Translations under genes and position numbers: made by a program
Part shown: in pieces, positions 23,926 through 30,598 of the stretch
How the letters are laid out: every line of letters starts with the position of its first letter
Numbering within the stretch: position 1 is the stretch's first letter
NCBI GenBank assembly: GCA_016182525.1
Contig: JACPGL010000041.1
Coordinates: forward strand, 1-42,039
Length of the DNA stretch: 42,039 bases
Direction: 5' to 3'
Source: Candidatus Kerfeldbacteria bacterium
Lineage (GTDB): Bacteria > Patescibacteriota > Patescibacteriia > JACPL01
Notes under the pieces: model-generated
What the model saw: only the letters and a program-made list of their open reading frames with translations
What the model was told of the DNA's origin: nothing
Database searches by the model: none

Positions 23926-24032
23926 GGATGCTCGAGTTGTATGACGAAAAGATATATGTGTCAGCATTTCCAAGAGTGCGGAGTGGTTTTTCGCCTTTTG
24001 TCCAAGAGTGCGATGTGTGTTAGGGTGAGAGC

Positions 24033-24398
24033 ATGAAAAAGCTCTCGAAACACATGAACATGCTTTTGCCTCTTGTGTGGATGGGAGGGATTTTTTGGTT
24101 ATCGTCGACACCGGATCTTGCCACCGAGTTGCCTCCGCTGTGGGATTTTGTGTTACGCAAAATCGGCCACGCCGCGGCGTTTGGCGTGCTGGCCGTGTTG
24201 TGGTTGCGCGCGCTGCCGAGTGGGTGGAGTGCGAAACAGCGGTATGGAGTTGCTGCGACGATTGCAGTTTTGTATGCGATGTCGGATGAGTATCATCAAA
24301 CGTTTACGCTCGGCCGCATTGGCACGTGGACGGATGCGCTGATTGACAGTTGGGGAGTTTTAATTTTCCTCGGCTTGGCAAAGAGGTCGAAAATGTGA
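24033..24398 (+). CDS. VanZ-like membrane protein
   Basis: A 121-aa protein with four membrane helices. RKIGHAAAFGVLAVLWLRAL (residues ~42-61) and YAMSDEYHQTFTLGRIGTWT (~81-100), followed by DALIDSWGV, are the VanZ (PF04892) signature with conserved His, Asp-Glu and Arg. VanZ proteins affect teicoplanin sensitivity in enterococci, but most homologues have no known role. It is a single gene; an 11-nt direct repeat CCAAGAGTGCG occurs twice (23970 and 24002) in the upstream gap. Its stop precedes mntA by 15 nt, with a possible mntA promoter inside its end. Confidence 0.87.
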   Translation: MKKLSKHMNMLLPLVWMGGIFWLSSTPDLATELPPLWDFVLRKIGHAAAFGVLAVLWLRALPSGWSAKQRYGVAATIAVLYAMSDEYHQTFTLGRIGTWTDALIDSWGVLIFLGLAKRSKM

Positions 24399-24413
24399 TA
24401 GAGTGTGGGTGAT

Positions 24414-24842
24414 ATGATCACCTATTCCAAGAAAAAACTTGCCAAGGTTGCGAAGCTGTATGATCTGAAATTTGTCATTCTGCACGGCTCGCACGCAAAA
24501 AATGCCGCTCACATCGGGAGTGATTGTGATATTGCCGTTCTTGGAAACACCGTGCTCGATTCGTCGCGTATACTGCAACTCCATGGGGATATGGCCGATG
24601 TGTTTGGAGATGACCCTGATCGGGAATTGGATCTCAAAACACTCCACAAAGTTGATCCGTTATTCAGATATTACGTTGTCCGCGATGGTGTGCTCCTTTA
24701 TGGAGATCACACAGCATATGAAGAGTTCAAGTCCTTTGCGTATCGCGCCTACGAAGATTCGCGTCCGCTTCGTGAATTAGAGAGAATCCTTTCCCTCAAG
24801 TATCAACGTCATTTAAATGCTCTCGCACGCAAGTATGCTTGA
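24414..24842 (+). CDS. mntA: MntA-type nucleotidyltransferase antitoxin
   Basis: A 142-aa minimal nucleotidyltransferase. The active site GS-x10-DxD is complete: GSHAKNAAHIGSDCDIAV at residues ~24-41, with a third Asp in RELDLKTL near 70. In the known HepT/MntA system, MntA inactivates the HEPN toxin by adding AMP to a Tyr near its active site. It overlaps hepT by 8 nt, the usual order and spacing of this pair. A possible promoter (TTGGCA, 18 nt, TAGAGT) ends 9 nt before the ATG. A GTG at 24405 is a less likely start. Confidence 0.9.
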   Translation: MITYSKKKLAKVAKLYDLKFVILHGSHAKNAAHIGSDCDIAVLGNTVLDSSRILQLHGDMADVFGDDPDRELDLKTLHKVDPLFRYYVVRDGVLLYGDHTAYEEFKSFAYRAYEDSRPLRELERILSLKYQRHLNALARKYA

Positions 24843-25257
24843 TCACGAATTTCTCCAACGAAAAGTAAAATTGATTCAGGAGGATTTGAACACACTCGAG
24901 CAGTTCAAGGATTTCACGTTTGATGAACTCGCAAAAGATTCTATAATGTTCAGTGCAACCGAACGGTATCTTGAGCGGATTGTCACACGAGCGATTGATA
25001 TCAACCGGCATGTTCTTGCGGAGCTGGGGACTGGTGCAGAATCGGCTCGGACGTATGAAGATACGTTTCTTGAGTTAGCAAAGTTAAAGGTGTATCCCGA
25101 AAATTTTGCCAAAGAGATTGCGCCGTCCGCCGGCTTGCGGAATGTGTTGGTTCATGAATATGATGAGGTGGATAAGCGTCTTGTGTATGAGTCGGTCGGG
25201 AAGGCGCTTGCACAATACGCGCGATATTGCGAATATGTGTTAAAACTCGTCGCGTAG
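24835..25257 (+). CDS. hepT: HepT-type HEPN ribonuclease toxin (DUF86)
   Basis: A 140-aa helical HEPN protein. The RNase motif R-x4-H-x-Y is intact (RNVLVHEY, residues ~100-107); the Tyr is the residue AMPylated by MntA in the characterised Shewanella pair. Preceding blocks RYLERIVTRAIDINRHVL and the final EYVLKLV fit DUF86. Length is normal. It is translationally coupled to mntA and followed by a palindrome (25281-25303) that may be its terminator. Likely role: toxin in stress or phage response (family knowledge, not shown here). Confidence 0.9.
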   Translation: MLDHEFLQRKVKLIQEDLNTLEQFKDFTFDELAKDSIMFSATERYLERIVTRAIDINRHVLAELGTGAESARTYEDTFLELAKLKVYPENFAKEIAPSAGLRNVLVHEYDEVDKRLVYESVGKALAQYARYCEYVLKLVA

Positions 25258-25280
25258 GGTTTTTCTTGAGTGGTAATAAG

Positions 25281-25303
25281 TGGCCAAAGCTAAGCTTTGG
25301 CCA
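25281..25303 (+). terminator. Palindromic hairpin after hepT (AAGCTAAGCTT type)
   Basis: TGGCCAAAGCT mirrored by AGCTTTGGCCA around a central A. It is the same centre as 8946-8976, with one base pair exchanged (C-G for A-T). Confidence 0.55.
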
Positions 25304-25312
25304 AAGTGAAAC

Positions 25313-25337
25313 CGCCCGAGTCCTCCTGGCTCGGGCG
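25313..25337 (-). terminator. GC-rich terminator of the 25403-26266 gene
   Basis: CGCCCGAG/CTCGGGCG stem with a 9-nt loop; on the minus strand it is followed by GTTTCACTTT. A second inverted repeat (GTGCGCG/CGCGCAC-like, 25341-25372) lies between it and the stop. Confidence 0.6.
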
Positions 25338-25402
25338 TGTTGGTGCGCGTTATGCACGCGCGGTTTGGATGTAGGCTGGCAGTCGGCGAGGTGCGGCTCG
25401 AG

Positions 25403-26266
25403 TCAGGTATCGAGCCGTTCGAGGTACCACGCCTTATCCAGCGTGGTGCACTTCCCAATGGAGGTGCGAACCTCTTTGTGCCACGTGGCGGCCTCGGGCA
25501 TGTTGAGTCGGGCGGCCATCCTGGCCATCCAGAAGCGGTAGACCAGAACGAGATCATCGCCCTTGGTGCCGCCGCCGAGACTCATCCATCGCCGAAGGAA
25601 CCGACCCTCCAGCTTTTTGGAGGCGTTGTAGAGGTAGTCGGGATCTGCCTCTACCGTCTGCCAAAGCGCGGGCATGTCTGCGTGGCTCGCGACCCAGTAG
25701 TCGCGGAGCCACTGGCGCGCAACACTCCCCGTAAGCACGTTGAGCTTCGCGGTCTGCTCCAGCACCCACTCGCCGATGAGGCGCAGCTTCGCCTCGTCGT
25801 TGGCGAGCGCGGCCAGGTCGCCTTGACCTTCGTGGCATCCTCTCCCCCAGTTGGGCCTGAAGCAGAAGTCGACGATCTGGACCTCCTGGATGTAGTTCTC
25901 CTGGGGATTCTCCGGCTCCGTTTCGCCAAGTATGTCGATCGTCCCTTGGACGATCCCGCTCCACGACATCCCCCAAGGGGATGGGATACCGGCGACGGTG
26001 TCGGGCTTGGGAGCCGCCTCCTCGAGGGGCGTGTCGAGCAAGGCGAGGCTGCTCGCCGCCCGACCCGCCTTCAGCGCCGCGAGTTCCTTGCGGACCTGCG
26101 CCAGGCTGTCACGAGCGACGGCTCTCGTCGCGTCGCAGGTTGTGAGCTCCTGTTTGTAGGCCTCGAGCTCGAGTTCGAGATCCTTCACCTGCGAGTTGCC
26201 GCAAGCGGCGAGGACGATGGCCAGCGAGAGCAGAAGGGTGGAACCGAGCACCTTGAACGTTCTCAT
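25403..26266 (-). CDS. GC-rich predicted lipoprotein of unknown function (287 aa)
   Basis: The N-terminus (FKVLGSTLLLSLAIVLAACGNS) is a clear lipoprotein signal with lipobox LAAC, Cys at residue ~21. It is followed by a short coiled coil (VKDLELELEAYKQELTTCDA) and a Pro/Ala linker. The rest is helical and Trp-rich, without a family I recognise. Codon use is very GC-rich, as in 22050-22973, in contrast to the hepT and rplT genes on either side. The start at 26266 follows GGGAGAACGGGA, a Shine-Dalgarno-like site. A consensus TTGACA at 26404-26399 lies in a hairpin upstream. Foreign origin is inferred. Confidence 0.78.
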   Translation of the reverse strand: MRTFKVLGSTLLLSLAIVLAACGNSQVKDLELELEAYKQELTTCDATRAVARDSLAQVRKELAALKAGRAASSLALLDTPLEEAAPKPDTVAGIPSPWGMSWSGIVQGTIDILGETEPENPQENYIQEVQIVDFCFRPNWGRGCHEGQGDLAALANDEAKLRLIGEWVLEQTAKLNVLTGSVARQWLRDYWVASHADMPALWQTVEADPDYLYNASKKLEGRFLRRWMSLGGGTKGDDLVLVYRFWMARMAARLNMPEAATWHKEVRTSIGKCTTLDKAWYLERLDT

Positions 26267-26385
26267 TCCCGTTCTCCCGAGCTGGACGCGTGAAACCACG
26301 ACCAGCAGCAGTGTCGTCTTGAGGACTTTCCACCTACCGCTCTGGCAGGCAAAAATCAACTCAATGTGACTCTGCTCCTTACCAC

Positions 26386-26411
26386 AGAACCCGTTGCCTG
26401 TCAACGGTTCT
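26386..26411 (-). promoter_or_regulatory. Inverted repeat over a TTGACA box upstream of the lipoprotein gene
   Basis: AGAACCGTT/AACGGGTTCT with a one-base bulge encloses TTGACA on the minus strand. No good -10 at the right distance, so it is only a possible operator or promoter. Confidence 0.3.
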
Positions 26412-26448
26412 GCGAACTTTTTCTTCTAACATTGGCATCTTTTTGCGG

Positions 26449-26478
26449 GTAAATCAAAACCCCGCCGGAAAGGCGGGG
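26449..26478 (-). terminator. Rho-independent terminator of infC-rpmI-rplT
   Basis: On the minus strand CCCCGCC, loop TTTCC, GGCGGGG, then TTTTGATTT. It lies 55 nt past the rplT stop, with a dispersed repeat between. Confidence 0.88.
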
Positions 26479-26483
26479 GATTT

Positions 26484-26537
26484 GAGAGAGATCCTTCGGT
26501 CGCGCGTAGGCGACCTCAGGATGACACTTCGTGTCAT
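26484..26537 (-). repeat. Dispersed palindromic repeat overlapping the rplT stop codon
   Basis: GAGAGATCCTTCGGTCGC...GGCGACC, CTCAGGATGACACTTCGTGTCA. The outer TGACAC/GTGTCA hairpin includes the TGA stop of rplT (26536-26534), so the repeat starts exactly at the gene end and is transcribed with it. Confidence 0.8.
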
Positions 26538-26881
26538 TTCTTTACCGATGCGACAACGCGAGCAAACACATCAGGGTGAAACTCCGCCAAGTCAGCAAGC
26601 ACTTTTCGATCCAGTGCGACGTTGGCTTTTTTCATGGCGCCAATCAGTTGACTATACGATGTGCCATTCTTTCGAGCACCGGCATTGATTTTAATTTGCC
26701 ATAAGCTCCGCGCCGTGCGTTTCTTCAGTCGGCGGTCGCGGTACGCATGCACGCCGGCGTGGAGAGACGCCGTCTTGGCCTGTTTCATCAAACTCTTGCG
26801 CCCCCATTTGTATCCTTTCACGCTTGCAAGCAGTTTGCGTCGTTTTTTGGCATGGATCAATCCACGTTTTACTCTTGACAT
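26534..26881 (-). CDS. rplT: Ribosomal protein L20
   Basis: A 115-aa large-subunit protein that binds 23S rRNA early in assembly. The N-terminus SRVKRGLIHAKKRRKLLASV and the block LWQIKINAGARKNGTSYSQL are diagnostic. Length is normal. It is last of the infC-rpmI-rplT operon; in other bacteria L20 represses this operon by binding its leader. AAGGA lies 4 nt before the ATG. The TGA stop lies inside a dispersed repeat. Confidence 0.98.
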   Translation of the reverse strand: MSRVKRGLIHAKKRRKLLASVKGYKWGRKSLMKQAKTASLHAGVHAYRDRRLKKRTARSLWQIKINAGARKNGTSYSQLIGAMKKANVALDRKVLADLAEFHPDVFARVVASVKK

Positions 26882-26887
26882 ACGTCC

Positions 26888-27082
26888 TTAGAAATTGTGA
26901 ATAAGTTTGCGGATGTTTTTCTCGTCAACATGTGCGAGTCCTTTATCGCTTCGTTTGTTTCGTGTGGTCTTGCCGGTATCGCGAGCATTAAAATGATCTT
27001 GGCCTGTGGAACGCTTGATCAATTTTTTCCGTCCGGTCACTTTGAATCGTTTGGCTGTGGCTTTGTGAGTTTTTTGTCGCAT
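26888..27082 (-). CDS. rpmI: Ribosomal protein L35
   Basis: A 64-aa basic large-subunit protein. KTHKATAKRFKVTGRKKLI at the N-terminus and the TRNKRSDKGLAHVDEKN segment are typical. It lies between infC (9 nt) and rplT (6 nt). Confidence 0.97.
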   Translation of the reverse strand: MRQKTHKATAKRFKVTGRKKLIKRSTGQDHFNARDTGKTTRNKRSDKGLAHVDEKNIRKLIHNF

Positions 27083-27091
27083 AAAAGAATG

Positions 27092-27637
27092 TTAGTGTCG
27101 GAGCATGATGGCGCCGAGTCGGCCGCCTTCGCGCTGAATATCATCTTCGAGTTTCACCGGGAACGGAACGCTTTTCACGAAGTTGTAAATAATTTTTTTG
27201 GCAAGATCAATGTGCGCTTGTTCACGGCCGCGGAGCAACATGTCAATTTTCACCTTGTCGCCGTTTTCCAAAAATTTAGTGGCTTGTGCCGTGCGCACCT
27301 CGATGTCGTGCTTGCTCATCTTGAGCGTGAGACGAATGCCTTTCGTCTCCACGGTTTTTTGCCGTGCGCGCTGTTTGCGTTCGAGTTTGTCTTGCTGATA
27401 TTTGAACTGGCCAAAGTCCACGGTTTTCACAACCGGGGGGTTGGCAAGCGGAGACACTTCCACAAGGTCAAGGCCTTTTTCGCGAGCGCGTGCAAATGCG
27501 TCGCGCAAGGGCATCACATCCGCGCTTCCGGCTTCTTCATCCACTAAACGGACAGGGTCAGCAAAAATGCGTTCGTTCACGCGGTATTGTTTTTCTTTGA
27601 TCTTCGGTTTGGACCGATGGATTCGTCGTCTGCGAAT
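27092..27637 (-). CDS. infC: Translation initiation factor IF-3, probable ATT start
   Basis: IF-3 binds the 30S subunit and checks start-codon pairing. The N-domain shows YRVNERI and GLDLVEVSPLANPPVVKTVD, and the C-domain shows KGIRLTLKMSKHDIEVR and MLLRGREQAH. The open frame reaches an ATG at 27781, but that part overlaps the tmRNA 3' end and encodes non-IF-3 sequence. The only ATG-free solution giving the usual length (181 aa) and a basic IRRRRIHRSKPKIKEK start is ATT at 27637. A -10-like TAGTAT ends 7 nt upstream. AUU starts in infC are known from E. coli, where they allow autoregulation. Confidence 0.93.
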   Translation of the reverse strand: MRRRRIHRSKPKIKEKQYRVNERIFADPVRLVDEEAGSADVMPLRDAFARAREKGLDLVEVSPLANPPVVKTVDFGQFKYQQDKLERKQRARQKTVETKGIRLTLKMSKHDIEVRTAQATKFLENGDKVKIDMLLRGREQAHIDLAKKIIYNFVKSVPFPVKLEDDIQREGGRLGAIMLRH

Positions 27638-27661
27638 GGGAGTGATACTAAAGAGTTGGAG

Positions 27662-27726
27662 AAGAATGTTGCTTTTTTGGATGCAGTGCGCGGCAACAAA
27701 GCAATGCGCCAAAAAGAAACATTCTT
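27662..27726 (-). promoter_or_regulatory. Long imperfect hairpin in the ssrA-infC gap
   Basis: On the minus strand AAGAATGTT-CTTTTTGG-GCA-TGC pairs with the matching right arm ending CCAAAAAAG-AACATTCTT. It starts 4 nt after the tmRNA CCA end. It could be a tmRNA terminator/processing stem or an infC leader structure for autoregulation. Confidence 0.55.
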
Positions 27727-27729
27727 GTC

Positions 27730-28125
27730 TGGTGGAGATGGTGGGAGTTGCACCCACGTCTAAGCGCCATGAACACCGCACACTACGAGCGTAGAATGTT
27801 TATGTTGGTCAGCATGCGGAATCGAAACATTCAAAAATACCGTATGCTCGAGCTTCAAATGGTCAGCGCGCGTTGAAGCGGACGCGTGCTCATGTCTCAT
27901 GGGTTGGCACCCGTTTCATTCTATGAGACCTCGAATGGACGGATGGCTGCGGGGTTTAAGCCGCAACAGGAGCGAAGGCGAAAGATTGCGCCAATGCGCG
28001 AACTCCGCTCTTCACTTTTGATACAAAGTTTGCACTTCGTATGTGAATGGGGGTTTAACGAGTCTTCCATTCATCCTCGGCTCGCGTGGGTTGTCAATGA
28101 TCGCTTATCGATGCTAGGCATCCCC
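27730..28125 (-). ncRNA. ssrA: tmRNA (ssrA)
   Basis: This RNA rescues stalled ribosomes with SmpB. The tRNA-like ends pair as GGGGATG/CATCTCC (one G-U) with an encoded ACCA. The T arm is GTGGG-TGCAACT-CCCAC. A long P2 helix joins TAAGCG...GAGC near the 5' end with its complement before the T arm, and PK1 is seen as CCGAG...CTCG. The resume codon GCA is at 28033-28031. The tag frame encodes 25 residues beginning ANFVSKVK, ends SFAFAPVAA, and stops at TAA (27958-27956). The 396-nt length is typical. The tag end is PVAA rather than the common ALAA. Confidence 0.92.
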
Positions 28126-28307
28126 GGAATCATTTCAATGGCGGTATCTTCGCGTATCCTAAGCCCGTCCCCCAGCGGGACCCGTCAGATGGGCCCCTGT
28201 CACTCTTCTCTCGGTGGTCGAAGAGTAACACCTTTCCCATCTGCCACCCGCTGGATCCAGGCTTATACGTTCCTGCCCGTCGTATACTCAACATCCAAAA
28301 TGATTCC
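28126..28307 (-). ncRNA. Rod-shaped structured RNA abutting tmRNA (6S-like candidate)
   Basis: This 182-nt segment folds end to end. The closing stem is GGAATCATTT/AAATGATTCC; then CGTAT-AAGCC/GGCTT-AGG-ATACG; then CCAGCGGG/CCCGCTGG, CAGATGGG/CCCATCTG, and a tip stem GTTACTCTTC/GAAGAGTGAC. Unpaired sequence between the first two stems forms a central bubble. Size and rod shape with a bubble resemble 6S RNA, but no conserved 6S sequence was identified and SRP or RNase P motifs are absent. It begins 8 nt after the smpB stop and its last base touches the tmRNA 5' end. Confidence 0.5.
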
Positions 28308-28315
28308 GTGGTTGT

Positions 28316-28771
28316 CTAGCGCATCTGAGTTTTTAAGTGGCGGCGAATATCACGGTCAATTTCGCGTTTTTTGATGACCGCCCGCTTATCGTGTTTCTTT
28401 TTGCCGCGCACAAGCGCAACCTCGACCTTGATAAGCCGCGCCTTAGTATACACGTTTAGGGGCAGGATTGTCAAGCCCTTCTCATTCAGCTTGCCGACGA
28501 GTGAGTGAAGCTCCTGTTTGCGCACCAAGAGCTTGCGGGTGTGGCTTGGGTCGTAGTTTCGCTGCACCGTTGCTGCTGGTTCGTACGCCGAAATATGGGC
28601 ACCTTTGAGCCACAGTTCACCCTTTTCAAGCGAGATGTAGCTGCCTTTCAGATTCATGCGTTTCATGCGCACCGATTTCACCTCTGGCCCGGTCAACACA
28701 ATACCCGCTTCCCAGGTATCGAGGATGTCAAAGCTATTTTGGATTCCTTTAGAGATGGCTAAGATGGACAT
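28316..28771 (-). CDS. smpB: SsrA-binding protein SmpB
   Basis: A 151-aa OB-fold protein that carries tmRNA to stalled ribosomes. SFDILDTWEAGIVLTGPEVK (N-terminal), LKGSYISLEKGELWLKGAHI and the basic C-terminal tail RGKKKHDKRAVIKKREIDRD are diagnostic. The start is ATG 28771, supported by a -10 TACAAT ending 6 nt upstream; a GTG at 28777 would extend it by 2 codons. It lies directly before the structured RNA and tmRNA on the same strand, so protein and RNA partners may be made from one transcript. Confidence 0.97.
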   Translation of the reverse strand: MSILAISKGIQNSFDILDTWEAGIVLTGPEVKSVRMKRMNLKGSYISLEKGELWLKGAHISAYEPAATVQRNYDPSHTRKLLVRKQELHSLVGKLNEKGLTILPLNVYTKARLIKVEVALVRGKKKHDKRAVIKKREIDRDIRRHLKTQMR

Positions 28772-28777
28772 GAGCAC

Positions 28778-28806
28778 ATTGTAGCGGGATGTGGCTCGTC
28801 CGTCTA
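28778..28806 (-). promoter_or_regulatory. Promoter of smpB
   Basis: On the minus strand TAGACG (28806-28801), 17 nt, TACAAT (28783-28778), then 6 nt to the ATG. A leaderless mRNA is predicted. Confidence 0.55.
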
Positions 28807-28817
28807 GGGCAGTTGAC

Positions 28818-28857
28818 GGCTCGGAGCGCGAAGACCCGTTCTGGCTCGGAGCGCGAA
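28818..28857 (+). repeat. 15-bp direct repeat upstream of argS
   Basis: GGCTCGGAGCGCGAA occurs at 28818-28832 and 28843-28857, and a second pair CTTTCAGAATT occurs at 28882 and 28902. They lie between the divergent smpB and argS promoters. Role unknown. Confidence 0.6.
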
Positions 28858-28892
28858 AGGTCTATTTCGCGCCGACTCAGACTTTCAGAATT

Positions 28893-28921
28893 TTGATTTA
28901 TCTTTCAGAATTCAGTATAAT
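28893..28921 (+). promoter_or_regulatory. Promoter of argS
   Basis: TTGATT (28893-28898), 17-nt spacer, consensus TATAAT (28916-28921), then 7 nt to the ATG. Leaderless. One of the CTTTCAGAATT repeats lies between the boxes. Confidence 0.65.
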
Positions 28922-28928
28922 CTCTAGT

Positions 28929-30596
28929 ATGAAGCAGGAATTGTCTGCGGTTATTTCAGATACCATCAAAGAGTTTCTCCTCGAAAAGGAACGCAAAGAT
29001 GTTGCGGTTCCGAAATTTGACGTGGATGTTCCGCAAAATGAAAAGCATGGCGACTATGCGACCAACGTCGCGTTTTTGCTTGCGCCGAAACTTGGCGGCG
29101 CGCCCATGGAGGTGGCCGAACAACTCGTGGAACGATTCCGCCGCGAGCAGTATGCAAAGTATATCAAAAAGGTGGACGCTGCTCCGCCGGGATTTATCAA
29201 TTTCCGGCTGTCCAACACCGTGCTCGAAGAAGGTATTCGGTATATTTTGGATAAAGGCGACCTGTTCGGAACGTCGCCAGCGGGTCGCAAACGAAAAGTG
29301 AATGTCGAGTTCATCTCCGCCAATCCCACGGGCCCGTTGCATCTTGGCAACGGACGCGGCGCATTTTTGGGGGATGTGCTGGCGAATGTCCTTGCAGCGA
29401 GCGGCTACACGGTGACGCGCGAATACTATATCAATGATCAAGGCAATCAAATAGACATGCTCGGCGACTCGGTCACGCGGCGCTACTTGCAACTCCAAGG
29501 CTTGAATGTTCCGTATCCCGAAGAGTGCTACCAAGGCGACTACATCAAAACCATTGCCTCCGGGCTTCGATTGCGCAATTACAAACTCACCGAGCAAAGC
29601 AAGATGGAAAAAATCCGCGAACGAGTAAAAGAGTTGGCGCTCACCAAAATGCTCGACGACATTCGTCGGCTCGTCGAAAAGAAGTTGAAAATCAAAATGG
29701 ATGTGTGGTTTTCGGAACGTCAGATGTATGAGAGTGGGGAAGTGGACGAGCTGTTGCAGTATGTAAAGAAGAGCGAATTGTTGTACAAGAGCGAAGGCGC
29801 GTGGTGGATGCGCACGTCCCGATTCGGAGATGACAAAGATCGCGTACTTATTAAAGATGACGGCAGTCCAACCTATTTTCTCTCCGACATCGTGTATCTC
29901 TACGACAAACTGCTCAAGCGAAAATTCCGGCGCGCGATTATTTTGCTCGGCGCAGATCATCACGGGTATATCAATCGGCTGCATGCAGTAGAAGAAGCGC
30001 TCACGAACGAAAAGGGTCGGCTAAACATCGTGATCATGCAGCTTGTGCGGTTGATTGAAGCGGGGATTGAGATTCGCATGTCCAAACGAAAGGGCAAGTT
30101 TGTGACGCTCGAAGATGTTATTGACGACGTCGGATTGGATGTGACGCGATTTTTCTTTTTGATGCACGCGCCTGGCACGCACATGGATTTTGATTTGTCG
30201 CTGGCTCGCGATCGATCTGAGAAAAACCCTGTGTACTACGTTCAATATGCGCACGCGCGGATCGCAAATATCTTGCAGCAGCCAGAAGTGAAAGCAGTGA
30301 TTGGAGTGAAATTTTCTCGCGGTGTGCAGATTACCGAAGATGCCGAACGTGCGCTCGTCTTTGAATTGTTGAAGTATCCGGATCTTGTGCAAGAAGTGGC
30401 AGGGTCGTATGAAGTGCAGCGCCTGCCGTTTTACGCTATGGACATTGCGCGCACGTTTCATACCTTCTATGCGCAATGCCGTGTGATTGATCAAGGGAAG
30501 ATTCACGAGAGCCGAGTGGCGATTGTGCAGGCGACAAAGATTGTGTTAGCGAATATCTTAAAGCTCATGGGAGTGACTGCGCCCACGAGGCTGTGA
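28929..30596 (+). CDS. argS: Arginyl-tRNA synthetase
   Basis: A 555-aa class I synthetase joining arginine to tRNA-Arg. The N-terminal Add-1 domain (DVDVPQNEKHGDYATNVAF) is followed by the catalytic block VEFISANPTGPLHLGNGRGA (HIGH-like HLGNGRG near residue 138), YYINDQGNQ, and the KMSKS-equivalent MSKRKGKFVTLEDVID near 383. The C-terminal DALR-type helical domain ends the protein (FHTFYAQCRVID). Length is normal. The start at 28929 is fixed by the leaderless promoter and by homology; a longer frame to 28791 has no family match. The following glycosyltransferase starts 3 nt after its stop. Confidence 0.97.
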   Translation: MKQELSAVISDTIKEFLLEKERKDVAVPKFDVDVPQNEKHGDYATNVAFLLAPKLGGAPMEVAEQLVERFRREQYAKYIKKVDAAPPGFINFRLSNTVLEEGIRYILDKGDLFGTSPAGRKRKVNVEFISANPTGPLHLGNGRGAFLGDVLANVLAASGYTVTREYYINDQGNQIDMLGDSVTRRYLQLQGLNVPYPEECYQGDYIKTIASGLRLRNYKLTEQSKMEKIRERVKELALTKMLDDIRRLVEKKLKIKMDVWFSERQMYESGEVDELLQYVKKSELLYKSEGAWWMRTSRFGDDKDRVLIKDDGSPTYFLSDIVYLYDKLLKRKFRRAIILLGADHHGYINRLHAVEEALTNEKGRLNIVIMQLVRLIEAGIEIRMSKRKGKFVTLEDVIDDVGLDVTRFFFLMHAPGTHMDFDLSLARDRSEKNPVYYVQYAHARIANILQQPEVKAVIGVKFSRGVQITEDAERALVFELLKYPDLVQEVAGSYEVQRLPFYAMDIARTFHTFYAQCRVIDQGKIHESRVAIVQATKIVLANILKLMGVTAPTRL

Positions 30597-30598
30597 GT

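Noticed and set aside
25337-26293. Long plus-strand frame opposite the GC-rich lipoprotein gene
   Set aside because: The minus-strand frame has a lipobox, ribosome site and terminator. The plus frame is composition-driven and has none.
27638-27781. infC starting at the ATG at 27781
   Set aside because: The first ~48 codons would be made from the tmRNA 3' end and a hairpin, do not resemble IF-3, and would give a protein far longer than the family norm.
28126-28307. True tmRNA 5' end at 28307, because the sequence there vaguely resembles the common tmRNA start
   Set aside because: GGAATCA cannot pair with the 3' acceptor CATCTCC, whereas GGGGATG at 28125 can. The P2 helix also fits the 28125 start.
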